A DNA stretch of 64,000 bases from Paracoccaceae bacterium (lineage in GTDB: Bacteria > Pseudomonadota > Alphaproteobacteria > Rhodobacterales > Rhodobacteraceae), in contig JAGRDY010000002.1 of NCBI GenBank assembly GCA_020446815.1, positions 48,141-112,140 on the forward strand, in the 5' to 3' direction. Shown in pieces: positions 55,886-64,000 of the stretch (its first letter is position 1; each line of letters begins with the position of its first letter). The notes below the pieces were generated by a model, which ran no database searches, was not told the origin of the DNA, and saw only the letters and a program-made list of their open reading frames with translations. Made by a program: the position numbers and the translations under genes.

Positions 55886-58800
55886 TGACGCCGGCGCCGC
55901 AAGAGTGCGCCAAGCACGGCTGCCACCAGGATCACGCCCAGTGCAGCGGCAAGAAAACGGCCAAGCGGTAGCAAAAGCCCATTTCCCGACAGGATCGCGG
56001 GGCCAACTGTCACCCCGAACACGAGCACGAGCGCCAGCGCCGCAGCACCGATCAACAGCCGTAGCAAAGGGGTGCGCAATCCGCGCCGCAGTGATGCCGC
56101 CTGGCGGGCGATATCGTGCTGCACCGCCAGCAGGGCGGGCACCGCCAGCAGCACCAGAAACAACCCGAATCCAAGGCCGTAGCACAAGGTAATGACCGTG
56201 GGCTTCAGGAATCCGGCCTGCCGCGATCCTTCAAAAAGCAGCGGCGCAAGGCCGAGAACCGTCGTCAGAGTCGTCAGCAGGACCGGGCGCAGGCGGTCGG
56301 CGACGGCATCGACGATCGCCGGTATGCGTCCGCGAACTGCCGCGTATTCGTCTACCGTGCTGATCAGGACAATCGCATCGTTGATGATGATGCCGGACAT
56401 GCCGATCATGCCGACCACGGAAAACATCGACAAGGGAACATCCCAGACCGCGTGACCATGGATAGCGCCGATCAGACCCAGGGGAATCACCAGCATCACC
56501 ACCACCGGCCGTGACCAGCTGGCAAAAACCCACGCCAGAACCGTATAGATCGCCGTCAGGGAAGCCATCAATCCGATCAGCGCGTCATTGAGAAATTCGC
56601 TTTCCTGCTCGCCAAGGCCGGCAATCCGGTAGGACACACCGTATTGCTCTGCAACATCTGGCAGGATTTCGGCGTCAAGCACCCGCAGGATTTCATTGGC
56701 GCGTTCGGGATTGTCTTCGGCGATATCGCCGGTAACGGACACAACGCGTTGCCCGTCATTGCGTTTGATCGTCGAAAATCCTGGCTCTGCCGTCACCGTC
56801 ACGATATCGGCCAGCGGAACATAGATACCCGCCGCACTGCGCATCATGGTGCGGTCGAGAAAATCGGCCGTAAGCTCGCCGGGCGGAAGTTTCACCTGTA
56901 TCGTCGCCGACCTCGGCCCATCGGGAAACTTCGCTGCTTCTATCCCGTTGAGGCGGTCACGCAGATCGCTTCCCAGTTCATCGACGGCAAATCCGAGCGC
57001 TCGGCCCTGCGGTGTCAGATCCAGCACCAGTTCGTCCTTGTCATAAGGCAGGTTGTCTTCCACCGCCGATACTTCCGGGAACTGGGCAATGGCCTGCTTG
57101 ATGGCCTCTGCGGCGGCCTTCAGCGTGGAAGGCTCGGCACCGCTAAGCTCGACATCAAGCGCGTCTCCTCCGGGGCCGCTGCGCCAGCCGCGAAACGACA
57201 ACTCCTCCAGCATCGAATGGTGCGGGGCGGCGGCCTGAAGATCGGCGACGAAATCGCTGCTCGTCCAGGAACGGAAATCCGGGTCGCTGAGTTCGACCGA
57301 GACAAACCCCAGAAGCGACGGATCCTTGTTCTCCGCACTGGCCAGCGAACGCCCCGAATTGCTGCCGATCCCGGCAATCATGTATTTCAGCGGCTCGACA
57401 CCGTATTCTTCACGATAGCGCGCGGCGACGCCCTCGGCAGAGTGTTGCAGCGCTTTCATGACCGCCAGTGTATCATCGCGCGTCGCCCCCGGAAGCATGG
57501 CGAAATTGCCGGTGATGGAAGCCTGTTCGGGAGAGCTGAAAAACCGCCACTGCACATCGCCCTTGATGAAAAGACCGGCCTCATATGCCAGAAGTGCCAA
57601 GGCCCCGGCCAGAACCGGATAGCGCGCCACGATGACCGCCCGGGTCAACGGACGGACCAACTGGTCGCGCACCTGACCAAGCACGAAGTTGGTCACCCGG
57701 CTCGGGGCATCGTACCAATGCCCGCCGCCGATCTTCGACAGAGCATGTGCCATGTGATTGGGCAGCACCAGAAAACACTCCAGGAGCGAGGCCAGCAGCA
57801 CCATGCTGACGGTAAAGGGGATGTCCTGAATCAGCTCGCCAAACCGCCCGCCGATCGCCACCAGACCGAGAAAGGCGGCGATTGTTGTCATCGTCGACGA
57901 AAAGACCGGTGCCGCCATGCGCCGGACGGCCGTTTCAGCGGCGACAAAGGAAGGTTCCTTGAGCGAGCGGACACGAAAATCGGTGTGTTCACCCACGACA
58001 ATGGCATCGTCAACCACGATACCAAGCGTCAGGATCAACGCAAAAAGCGAAATCATGTTGAAGGTCAGGCCAAAGGCATACATCAATGCCACCGCACAAA
58101 GCATGACCGCCGGAATGCCTGCCGCAACCCAAAAGGCAGTGCGGGCATTCAGGAACAGGAACAAGAGCAAGACCACCAGTGCCAGCCCCTTGGCGCCATT
58201 GTCGAGCAACAGCGACAACCGTGCGCTGATGTTTTCCGATCTGGCGCGCACAAGGTCGATATCGATCCCGGCAGGCAAGGTCGGGCGCATTTGCTCGGCG
58301 ACAGCTTCGACCTGGCGCTGGATACCGATCGCGTCGCCCTGATCAGACCGGTCGATGCGAATCGATACCGCCGGATTTTCGCCAACGAACAGGGCGCGCA
58401 CACGGTCGGCCTCTTCAAGCCGCAATTTGGCCACGTCCCCGAGTTCGAGCGCGGAACCGTCCGCATTGGTTCGCAGGACAATTCCCGCCAATTCCTCGGG
58501 CGTCCGTTTGCCGAAACCGGTTCGCAGCCTTGCCGATCCGTCTGCGACTTCACCCGCCGGGTCGCCATCTGATTCCGCTGCCACGGCGCGCGCAATATCG
58601 GAGAGTGTCAGATCGTGGCGCATCAGCGACGCGGAAGGTACTTCGATCAGGACTTCCGGTGCCGCAACTCCGCTGATCGTCGTTCGCGTCACGCCTTCCG
58701 CGAAAAGTCGCGCGACGAATTCGTCAGCGAAACGGCTGAGCTGCTCGACCGAGACCGGCCCGGTGATCACCACGTCCGTCACACGGTCGCGCCAGGCGCC

Positions 58801-59220
58801 GCGCCTTATCACCGGGTCTTCGGCGGCCTCGGGCAGGCTGTTGACGCCCGCGACCGCCGTTTCCACCTCATCCAGCGCCCGCCCCATGTCCCAGCCCGGC
58901 TCGAAATCAAGTGAAATATTCGCGATGCCCTCCCGCGCCGTGGCCGAAACGCTTTCAATGCCCTCGACGGTCAGCAGGTCGGATTCGAGCACCTGGATGA
59001 TCGACCGGTCGATGTCCTCCGCACCCGCGCCCGGCCAGGATACCGAAACATTTACACTTTGGATCACCACATCGGGGAAATACTGCGCCCGCATTCGGGG
59101 CAGGGCATAAAGCCCCGCCGCAATGAAGATGACCAGAAGGATATTGGCGGCGGTGGCGTGGCGGGTGAAATAGGAAAGTACACCGCCGCGCACCGGCATC
59201 GGGCCGCGCCGCAAGGCCAT
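55867..59220 (-). CDS. Efflux RND transporter permease
   Basis: 1117-residue AcrB-family inner-membrane pump with two six-plus-six membrane halves and large periplasmic loops. The N-terminus ends its first segment at YFPDVVIQSVNVSVSWPGA, and LILTLGIVVDDAIVVGEHTD is the conserved fourth-segment motif with the acidic proton-relay residues. NDAIVLISTVDEYAAVRGRI is the matching C-terminal segment. GGAGG stands before the start. It follows the adaptor gene by three bases. No outer-membrane channel gene is nearby. The substrate is unknown. Confidence 0.94.
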   Translation of the reverse strand: MALRRGPMPVRGGVLSYFTRHATAANILLVIFIAAGLYALPRMRAQYFPDVVIQSVNVSVSWPGAGAEDIDRSIIQVLESDLLTVEGIESVSATAREGIANISLDFEPGWDMGRALDEVETAVAGVNSLPEAAEDPVIRRGAWRDRVTDVVITGPVSVEQLSRFADEFVARLFAEGVTRTTISGVAAPEVLIEVPSASLMRHDLTLSDIARAVAAESDGDPAGEVADGSARLRTGFGKRTPEELAGIVLRTNADGSALELGDVAKLRLEEADRVRALFVGENPAVSIRIDRSDQGDAIGIQRQVEAVAEQMRPTLPAGIDIDLVRARSENISARLSLLLDNGAKGLALVVLLLFLFLNARTAFWVAAGIPAVMLCAVALMYAFGLTFNMISLFALILTLGIVVDDAIVVGEHTDFRVRSLKEPSFVAAETAVRRMAAPVFSSTMTTIAAFLGLVAIGGRFGELIQDIPFTVSMVLLASLLECFLVLPNHMAHALSKIGGGHWYDAPSRVTNFVLGQVRDQLVRPLTRAVIVARYPVLAGALALLAYEAGLFIKGDVQWRFFSSPEQASITGNFAMLPGATRDDTLAVMKALQHSAEGVAARYREEYGVEPLKYMIAGIGSNSGRSLASAENKDPSLLGFVSVELSDPDFRSWTSSDFVADLQAAAPHHSMLEELSFRGWRSGPGGDALDVELSGAEPSTLKAAAEAIKQAIAQFPEVSAVEDNLPYDKDELVLDLTPQGRALGFAVDELGSDLRDRLNGIEAAKFPDGPRSATIQVKLPPGELTADFLDRTMMRSAAGIYVPLADIVTVTAEPGFSTIKRNDGQRVVSVTGDIAEDNPERANEILRVLDAEILPDVAEQYGVSYRIAGLGEQESEFLNDALIGLMASLTAIYTVLAWVFASWSRPVVVMLVIPLGLIGAIHGHAVWDVPLSMFSVVGMIGMSGIIINDAIVLISTVDEYAAVRGRIPAIVDAVADRLRPVLLTTLTTVLGLAPLLFEGSRQAGFLKPTVITLCYGLGFGLFLVLLAVPALLAVQHDIARQAASLRRGLRTPLLRLLIGAAALALVLVFGVTVGPAILSGNGLLLPLGRFLAAALGVILVAAVLGALLRRRRHQPTQP

Positions 59221-59223
59221 GGC

Positions 59224-60714
59224 CTATCCTCCGATCCGCGCTTCGATGCGCTGCACGACTTCGGCGGGCACCTTTTCCTGGCGCAGCTTCGCCAATACGC
59301 GCGCCCTCGTCTCGGCCGGCATCGCCTGATTGCCTTCGACAAAGGCCACCAGAGCGGCCCGCCTTTCCGGGGTGAGTTCGACCAGGGCATTGTCGGCCGG
59401 CGCCGGCGCGGGATATTCCATTCCGGCCTCGACGCGCAGCGGCTTTACCCTGGATCCCGCCCCCAATAGCGGCGATCGCTCGGCGACGATTTCGCGGCCC
59501 GCAAGCTCTCCGACCCGAACGATGACATCGTCCCCCTGCCGCCGCAACAAGCCGACCCTGACAGCTTCGAGCCGATCGTCATCGCCCAGCGCCAGGACCG
59601 AATTGTCAGAGCCGATCGCGGCGGCAGGGATCAGCGCGACACCTTCGAGCGGCGGCTCGGTGATTCTCACCGTCACAAAATCGCCCGGGCGAAATCCGCG
59701 CGGATTTTCAAGTGCGGCGAAGATCAGCCGCCCGCTCAATCCTTCACCGACAACGGCGTCGACCCGGGTCAGATGGCCGACGGCCGCCAGGGCGGCACCG
59801 GATACGTCCAAGGAAGCCGTCACTTCCAGCGGGATCAGACTGCCATCGTCATCGATCAGCCGTGCGTATTGGGCGGTCGAAACGCGAAACGACACCTCGA
59901 GCGCATCGGCGTCGATCAACTCGCCCAGCTTCTCGTTTTTGGCGACCAGGCCACCCTCGACCGCGGAAACGCCCGACAGCACCCCGGCAAATTCCGCATG
60001 AAGCTCGGTCTCCCGCAACCGGCGTTCCGCCTCCTCCAGCGCCAGCCGTTGACGCTGCAAGGCCGTCTCGGCCCTGTCGGCCCGCGCCTCGGCCTGAGCC
60101 AGCGCCTGCCGACGCGACAACACGCTTTGCACCGCATTGGATACGGCCAGTTCGGCATTTTCGCGGTCCGACGCCGTTCCCAGGCCGCGATCGGCCAATC
60201 CCTTTTGCCGCTCCAGCGCCCCCGACCGGAGCGCCGCCTGCGCTTCGGCGGCGGTCAGATCATCCGCCGCGAGGCCAAGCGCGCGCTTGGCGTCCCGTTG
60301 TTCAGCCTGCGCTTCGCGCATTCCGGTTGCCTGCAAGTCGAGCGCGGATTGGGCATCGGCCGGATTGACCCGAACCAGCAGCGCCCCGGCAGCCACTTCG
60401 GTTCCGTCGGTGAATTCAGGCGCCAGGGCGACAATCTGCCCGGCGGCTGTCGCGCGCAGCTCAAGGCGCCGCTGGCTGCGCACCTCGCCAAACACGGTCA
60501 TTTCGGGGGTAATGGTTGCCGGTTTCAACGTCAGAACATGCGCCAGAAACACCCGTTCTCCGGCTGACCGCGGCGCTGAATTCGCCGCATTCCTCGCGTC
60601 GATGGCGGATTTGAGGGTCGCCGCGCCAACCGCCAGCAGCGCCACTGTCACCGCCAGAAGAAAGAGCGCCACCAGACTGCGGACCATGAAACGCATCGAC
60701 TTCAGGTTTTCCAT
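59224..60714 (-). CDS. Efflux RND periplasmic adaptor (membrane fusion protein)
   Basis: 496-residue HlyD/AcrA-type adaptor. An N-terminal membrane anchor (about 10-33), not a lipobox, leads to a lipoyl half (LRATAAGQIVALAP), a long coiled-coil hairpin (about 120-240) and a beta-barrel. The C-terminal 60 residues are unusual for the family: they are rich in Ala, Glu and Arg with LTPERRAALVAFVEGNQAMP, a helical extension. The gene is the first of an operon with the RND pump and has a 14-bp perfect palindrome just upstream. The start may be ATG 60714 or a later Met (MRFMVRS). Confidence 0.92.
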   Translation of the reverse strand: MENLKSMRFMVRSLVALFLLAVTVALLAVGAATLKSAIDARNAANSAPRSAGERVFLAHVLTLKPATITPEMTVFGEVRSQRRLELRATAAGQIVALAPEFTDGTEVAAGALLVRVNPADAQSALDLQATGMREAQAEQRDAKRALGLAADDLTAAEAQAALRSGALERQKGLADRGLGTASDRENAELAVSNAVQSVLSRRQALAQAEARADRAETALQRQRLALEEAERRLRETELHAEFAGVLSGVSAVEGGLVAKNEKLGELIDADALEVSFRVSTAQYARLIDDDGSLIPLEVTASLDVSGAALAAVGHLTRVDAVVGEGLSGRLIFAALENPRGFRPGDFVTVRITEPPLEGVALIPAAAIGSDNSVLALGDDDRLEAVRVGLLRRQGDDVIVRVGELAGREIVAERSPLLGAGSRVKPLRVEAGMEYPAPAPADNALVELTPERRAALVAFVEGNQAMPAETRARVLAKLRQEKVPAEVVQRIEARIGG

Positions 60715-60733
60715 TCAACTGTGCAAGAGCTTA

Positions 60734-60747
60734 TTCCCGCGCGGGAA
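60734..60747. promoter_or_regulatory. Palindrome upstream of the RND efflux operon
   Basis: TTCCCGCGCGGGAA, a perfect 14-bp palindrome, 20 bases before the adaptor start. It is a candidate repressor operator; no regulator gene is adjacent. Confidence 0.45.
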
Positions 60748-60827
60748 ATCATCCAAGCACAATTGTCCAAACACGCAAAGGCGTTACCTTGATGGCAGGG
60801 CGAAATGCGGCAATCCGGCCCTGGCTT

Positions 60828-61373
60828 TCATGGCCGCCGCTTCAGATGCTCGTCAAGGCGCGGCATGATCTCGACAAAGTTGCAAGGGCGGTGCCGATAG
60901 TCGAACTGGGCGCTCAGGATTTCGTCCCAGGCATCGCGACAGGCGCCGGGGCTGCCGGGCAGGGCAAACAGATAGGTGCCCTGCGCCACCCCGCCGCAAG
61001 CCCTGCTTTGAATCGCACTGGTGCCGATCTTGTTCATCGACACGATGGTGAAAGCCGTGCCAAACGCCTCGATTTCCTTTTCATAGACATCGCGGTGCGC
61101 CTCGACCGTCACGTCGCGGCCCGTCAGTCCGGTGCCGCCGGTCGTCAGCACGACGTCGATCGCCGGATCGGCACACCAGGCCCGCAGTTTCGCGGCGATG
61201 GCGCTGCGTTCGTCCCGCAGGATGTTGCGCGCCGCAAGAATATGCCCCGCCGACGTCAGCCTTTCGGCCAGGGTATCGCCGGATTTGTCCTCCTCCGGAC
61301 CGCGCGTATCGGAAACGGTCAGCACCGCGATGCGGACGGGAACGAATTCTCTGGTTTCATCAATCCGGTTCAT
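60828..61373 (-). CDS. moaB: Molybdenum cofactor biosynthesis protein MoaB
   Basis: 181-residue MoCF_biosynth protein. It has VLTVSDTRGPEEDKSGDTLA at the N-terminus, the Gly-rich VVLTTGGTGLTGRDVTVEA, and the molybdopterin-binding LFALPGSPGACRDAW. In E. coli MoaB is dispensable; in other organisms this fold adenylates molybdopterin. The start at 61373 overlaps the uracil-DNA glycosylase stop by four bases (ATGA). Extension of the frame to 61670 has no similarity and lies inside the upstream gene. Confidence 0.92.
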   Translation of the reverse strand: MNRIDETREFVPVRIAVLTVSDTRGPEEDKSGDTLAERLTSAGHILAARNILRDERSAIAAKLRAWCADPAIDVVLTTGGTGLTGRDVTVEAHRDVYEKEIEAFGTAFTIVSMNKIGTSAIQSRACGGVAQGTYLFALPGSPGACRDAWDEILSAQFDYRHRPCNFVEIMPRLDEHLKRRP

Positions 61374-62188
61374 TGAGCCTCCTTCAGTCTGGCTTTCACC
61401 GCCAACAGATCGGCCCAGGCCTCGCGCTTGGCCACCGGGTTGCGCAGCAGATAGGCCGGGTGGGTCATCGGCATGGCGGGTTTGCCAAAGGCCTCGGCCC
61501 AGTGGCCGCGCAGCCGCAAGATGCCCTTTCGGCCCAGAGCGGCAGCGCAGGGCGTGTTGCCCATCAGCACGATCAGATCGGGGCCTGCCAGTTCGACATG
61601 GCGTTGCAGGAACGGCAGCATCATGGCGATTTCGGCCGGTTCCGGGTCGCGGTTCGACGGTGGCCGCCAAGGCAGGACATTGGTGATATAAAGCGCCTCT
61701 TTGGCATGGGCGGCGCTGCGCGCAAGGCCGATGGCCGCGAACATCCGGTCCAGAAGCTGCCCGGCGCGCCCGACGAATGGCAGCCCTTCGATATCTTCAT
61801 CGCGCCCAGGCGCTTCGCCGATGATCATCACCCGTGCCTGCGGGTTGCCGTCGGCAAAGACGAAATTTCGCGCGCCTTTCTTCAACTCGCAAAGATCGAA
61901 TGCCCTCTGCGCCCCGGCCAGCGCCTCAAGACTGTCGGCCGCCGTGGCGGCGGTCTCGGCCGCCCGGACCGGATCAACCTCAGCAGGTATGGGCCTGGCG
62001 GTTTCCAGCGCGGCGACCATGGGCTTTGCCACCGCAGCGGGCACCTCATAGCGGTTGACCGGCCGCTCGCCGATTGCCTCATCCGCGCCAAGCTCCATCT
62101 GCCATTCCAACAGCGCCCTGGCGGTGTGAAAATCCATATGTGCGACGGCTGAGTCCATGCCCACCAAACTACGCCCGCGCGCATTCAA
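61370..62188 (-). CDS. Uracil-DNA glycosylase, family 4-like
   Basis: About 262-272 residues (start at 62188 or, more likely, at [10 protein letters not shown], 62158). The core has [20 protein letters not shown], the family 4 uracil-pocket motif, and HPAYLLRNP near the end. It removes uracil from DNA in base excision repair. In usual family 4 enzymes four cysteines hold a 4Fe-4S cluster. Here the segment reads [20 protein letters not shown] instead of the usual KCRPP...C, and only one Cys is present in [10 protein letters not shown], so the cluster is probably absent. It is co-translated with moaB. Confidence 0.85.
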   Translation of the reverse strand: MNARGRSLVGMDSAVAHMDFHTARALLEWQMELGADEAIGERPVNRYEVPAAVAKPMVAALETARPIPAEVDPVRAAETAATAADSLEALAGAQRAFDLCELKKGARNFVFADGNPQARVMIIGEAPGRDEDIEGLPFVGRAGQLLDRMFAAIGLARSAAHAKEALYITNVLPWRPPSNRDPEPAEIAMMLPFLQRHVELAGPDLIVLMGNTPCAAALGRKGILRLRGHWAEAFGKPAMPMTHPAYLLRNPVAKREAWADLLAVKARLKEAQ

Positions 62189-62267
62189 GGTAAAGCCGCG
62201 CGGATTGATCGTTGCCGTGGGCGGCTAGCTTTGCCATAACCACCCGAACCGACACCGGGGGCCAGCC

Positions 62268-63230
62268 ATGACATTCCGCGCGCGTCACCTTTTGGGCATC
62301 GAACACCTCACACCCGAGGAAATCCGCAGCGTTCTCGATCTGGCCGACACCTATGCCGATCTGAACCGTCGCACTGTCAAACATGCCGACGCGCTGGCGG
62401 GAATGACCCAGATCAACATGTTCTTCGAGGCCTCGACACGGACACAAGCCAGTTTCGAGCTGGCCGGCAAGCGGCTCGGCGCCGACGTGATGAACATGTC
62501 GATGCAGCATTCCTCGCTGAAGAAGGGCGAAACGCTGATCGACACGGCGCTGACGCTGAACGCGATGCACCCCGATCTTCTGGTCGTCCGCCACCCGGCC
62601 TCGGGGGCGGTCGATCTTCTGGCCCAGAAGGTCAACTGCGCGGTACTGAACGCGGGCGACGGACGCCACGAACACCCCACCCAGGCGCTTCTCGATGCGC
62701 TGACCATCCGCCGCGCCAAGGGCCGCATCCAGCGCCTGACGGTGGCCATCTGCGGCGACATCGCGCATTCCCGCGTCGCGCGGTCGAACCTGATCCTTCT
62801 GGGCAAGATGGAAAACCGCATCCGCCTGATCGGCCCGCCGACGCTGATGCCCGCGGGAGTTCAGGACCTTGGCTGCGAGGTCCATGAGGACATGCGCGAG
62901 GGGCTGGAAGGGGCGGACGTGGTGATGATGCTGCGCTTGCAGAAGGAACGCATGGACGGCGGCCACGTCCCGTCCGAGCGGGAATATTACCACCGCTACG
63001 GGCTGGATGCGGAGAAGCTGGCCTTCGCCAAGGAAGACGCCATCGTCATGCATCCCGGCCCGATGAACCGCGGCGTGGAGATCGACGGAGAGCTTGCCGA
63101 CGACATCAACCGGTCGGTGATCCAGGACCAGGTGGAGATGGGCGTCGCGGTGCGGATGGCCTGTATGGATTTGCTGGCCCGGAACCTGCGCGCCGAACGC
63201 GGACGGCAGGCGGTGGGGGTGATGGTGTGA
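62268..63230 (+). CDS. pyrB: Aspartate carbamoyltransferase catalytic subunit
   Basis: 320-residue PyrB. It condenses carbamoyl phosphate and aspartate to carbamoyl aspartate, the committed step of pyrimidine synthesis. The phosphate-binding motif is [27 protein letters not shown] and [13 protein letters not shown] are also diagnostic. The start at 62268 follows a G-rich site. No pyrI is present. Its last four bases (GTGA) overlap the next gene, and that gene in turn overlaps a dihydroorotase homologue. Confidence 0.97.
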   Translation: MTFRARHLLGIEHLTPEEIRSVLDLADTYADLNRRTVKHADALAGMTQINMFFEASTRTQASFELAGKRLGADVMNMSMQHSSLKKGETLIDTALTLNAMHPDLLVVRHPASGAVDLLAQKVNCAVLNAGDGRHEHPTQALLDALTIRRAKGRIQRLTVAICGDIAHSRVARSNLILLGKMENRIRLIGPPTLMPAGVQDLGCEVHEDMREGLEGADVVMMLRLQKERMDGGHVPSEREYYHRYGLDAEKLAFAKEDAIVMHPGPMNRGVEIDGELADDINRSVIQDQVEMGVAVRMACMDLLARNLRAERGRQAVGVMV

Positions 63231-63688
63231 TACCGGATTTCGATTGGTCGCCGTGGCTTGAGGATGGCGAGGTCGTTGTCTGGAGCGCCAAGCCGAGCAT
63301 GGTGCCTCTTTGGTTAATGGGCATCATTGCAATCACCATTGTCGTCGGTGTCGCGCTCGGGGTTCACGACGGCTCCGCCAAAGCACGATTGGCGGTGTCG
63401 ATAGCTCCTTGGTTTGGTGGCTTCATCGCGATCATCATGTTTGCTTCTCTGTTCGTGAGGAATCGCTATTGCGCGACGAATAGACGGATTCTTACGGTTC
63501 ATTTCGCGCAATGGCGCCGAACGCCGAAATTATCGGCGGTTTCATTTCAAGACGCCGAGGTTCAGATCGCACCGCGACGACCAACGATCGTGCGCAGCCG
63601 GAAGACCCGAAAACAAATCCTCTCGATGAATCTATCGAAGAAGGATGAGGCGACCCTGTTCGAATTGGTGAAAGAGAAGCAAAAATGA
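63227..63688 (+). CDS. PH-domain-like membrane protein in the pyrimidine operon
   Basis: 153-residue protein with two hydrophobic segments (about 26-47 and 60-80) and a C-terminal beta-rich part ([15 protein letters not shown] onward) that resembles bacterial PH/YdbT-like domains. It starts with GTG overlapping the pyrB stop, and its end (ATGA) overlaps the dihydroorotase start. The sequence around 63290-63680 is less GC-rich than its neighbours. I know of no role in pyrimidine synthesis; membrane anchoring or regulation of the PyrB/PyrC complex is only a speculation. Confidence 0.8.
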   Translation: MIPDFDWSPWLEDGEVVVWSAKPSMVPLWLMGIIAITIVVGVALGVHDGSAKARLAVSIAPWFGGFIAIIMFASLFVRNRYCATNRRILTVHFAQWRRTPKLSAVSFQDAEVQIAPRRPTIVRSRKTRKQILSMNLSKKDEATLFELVKEKQK

Positions 63689-64000
63689 CCACCCTCCTCA
63701 CCAACGCCCGCCTGATCGACCCGGAAGGGCTCACCGAGACGCCGGGCGCGCTCGTCGTCGCGGACGGAAAGATTGCCGAAGTCTTAACGCAACCCGTTGA
63801 AAACACTGATACCTTCCCCGCGGGGAAGGTCATCGACTGCGGGGGCAAATGCCTCGCCCCCGGCATCGTCGATCTTGGCGTCAAGGTCGGCGAGCCGGGC
63901 GAGCGGCACAAGGAATCGTTCCGCTCGGCCGGTCTGGCGGCGGCGGCGGGCGGTGTCACCACGATCATCGCGCGGCCCGATACCGCGACCTGCATCGACA
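63685..64000 (+). CDS. pyrC: Dihydroorotase homologue, probably non-catalytic PyrC type (3' partial)
   Basis: The first 105 codons of a dihydroorotase-family protein that runs past the window. It opens [16 protein letters not shown] and has CLAPGIVDLGVKVGEPG. Active dihydroorotases carry the metal ligands HxH at this place (PGFIDxHVHLREPG). Here the segment is G-V-K, so the two histidines are lost. This is the signature of the inactive PyrC'/PyrX that associates with aspartate carbamoyltransferase as a structural partner in other bacteria. An active pyrC would then have to lie elsewhere. The symbol is by family. Confidence 0.8.
   Translation, partial: MTTLLTNARLIDPEGLTETPGALVVADGKIAEVLTQPVENTDTFPAGKVIDCGGKCLAPGIVDLGVKVGEPGERHKESFRSAGLAAAAGGVTTIIARPDTATCID

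Noticed and set aside
56644-58572. 642-codon frame opposite the RND pump gene
   Set aside because: Shadow frame; rich in His, Arg and Gln with no domain.

Overview
The window is about 64 kb of a high-GC chromosome from an alphaproteobacterium, most probably of the Rhodobacterales (Roseobacter group). Several features point this way: a complete beta-hydroxyaspartate cycle cluster (bhcR-bhcABCD), an imuA-imuB-dnaE2 mutasome, a CueR-controlled copper locus, a dnaK leader with a Rhodobacter-type RpoH promoter, a DUF1674 (SdhAF4-like) gene, and DUF3035 and DUF2249 proteins. The assignment is inference from gene content. I saw no rRNA, tRNA, transposase, prophage or CRISPR array. Most of the window looks like stable core chromosome with catabolic cassettes inserted.

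Region 1 (1-14.2 kb): a 5'-cut glycosyltransferase, two small membrane proteins and a sulfotransferase form an envelope glycan cluster. Adenine deaminase and AMP nucleosidase follow as a translationally coupled AMP-to-hypoxanthine pair. Then come HU with its terminator, a DMT exporter, the divergent copper locus (CopZ-like chaperone versus copA-cueR, with two CueR-type promoters), and dnaK-dnaJ.

Region 2 (14.7-20.4 kb): imuA-imuB-dnaE2, an SOS translesion cassette with a near-consensus alphaproteobacterial LexA box.

Region 3 (20.4-30.1 kb): an NDP-forming acyl-CoA synthetase plus enoyl-CoA hydratase operon, divergent from a RpiR regulator. Next is a polar amino-acid ABC importer fused by overlaps to a C45-type N-terminal-nucleophile amidohydrolase and a second RpiR regulator. 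This looks like an undescribed catabolic cassette. A small Rrf2/DUF2249/DUF6522 locus with a strong palindromic operator closes the region.

Region 4 (30.2-40.7 kb): a dimethylglycine/sarcosine dehydrogenase-like flavoprotein, a non-pyrrolysine MttB-family methyltransferase and a LysR regulator sit next to the bhc cluster. The bhc enzymes convert glyoxylate and glycine to oxaloacetate. The neighbouring methylamine or betaine-type demethylation genes could supply the glycine, so the two modules may work together.

Region 5 (40.9-64 kb): housekeeping genes: dinB, a DUF1674 protein, rsmB, a heparinase II/III-like protein, purH, lspA, a DUF3035 lipoprotein, an M16 protease pair, mutL-rmuC, yqgE, a DsbD-alpha-like protein, an RND efflux pair, moaB, a uracil-DNA glycosylase, and a pyrimidine operon. 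In that operon pyrB is coupled to a PH-like membrane protein and then to a dihydroorotase homologue that lacks its metal-binding HxH motif; this last gene is cut by the window end.
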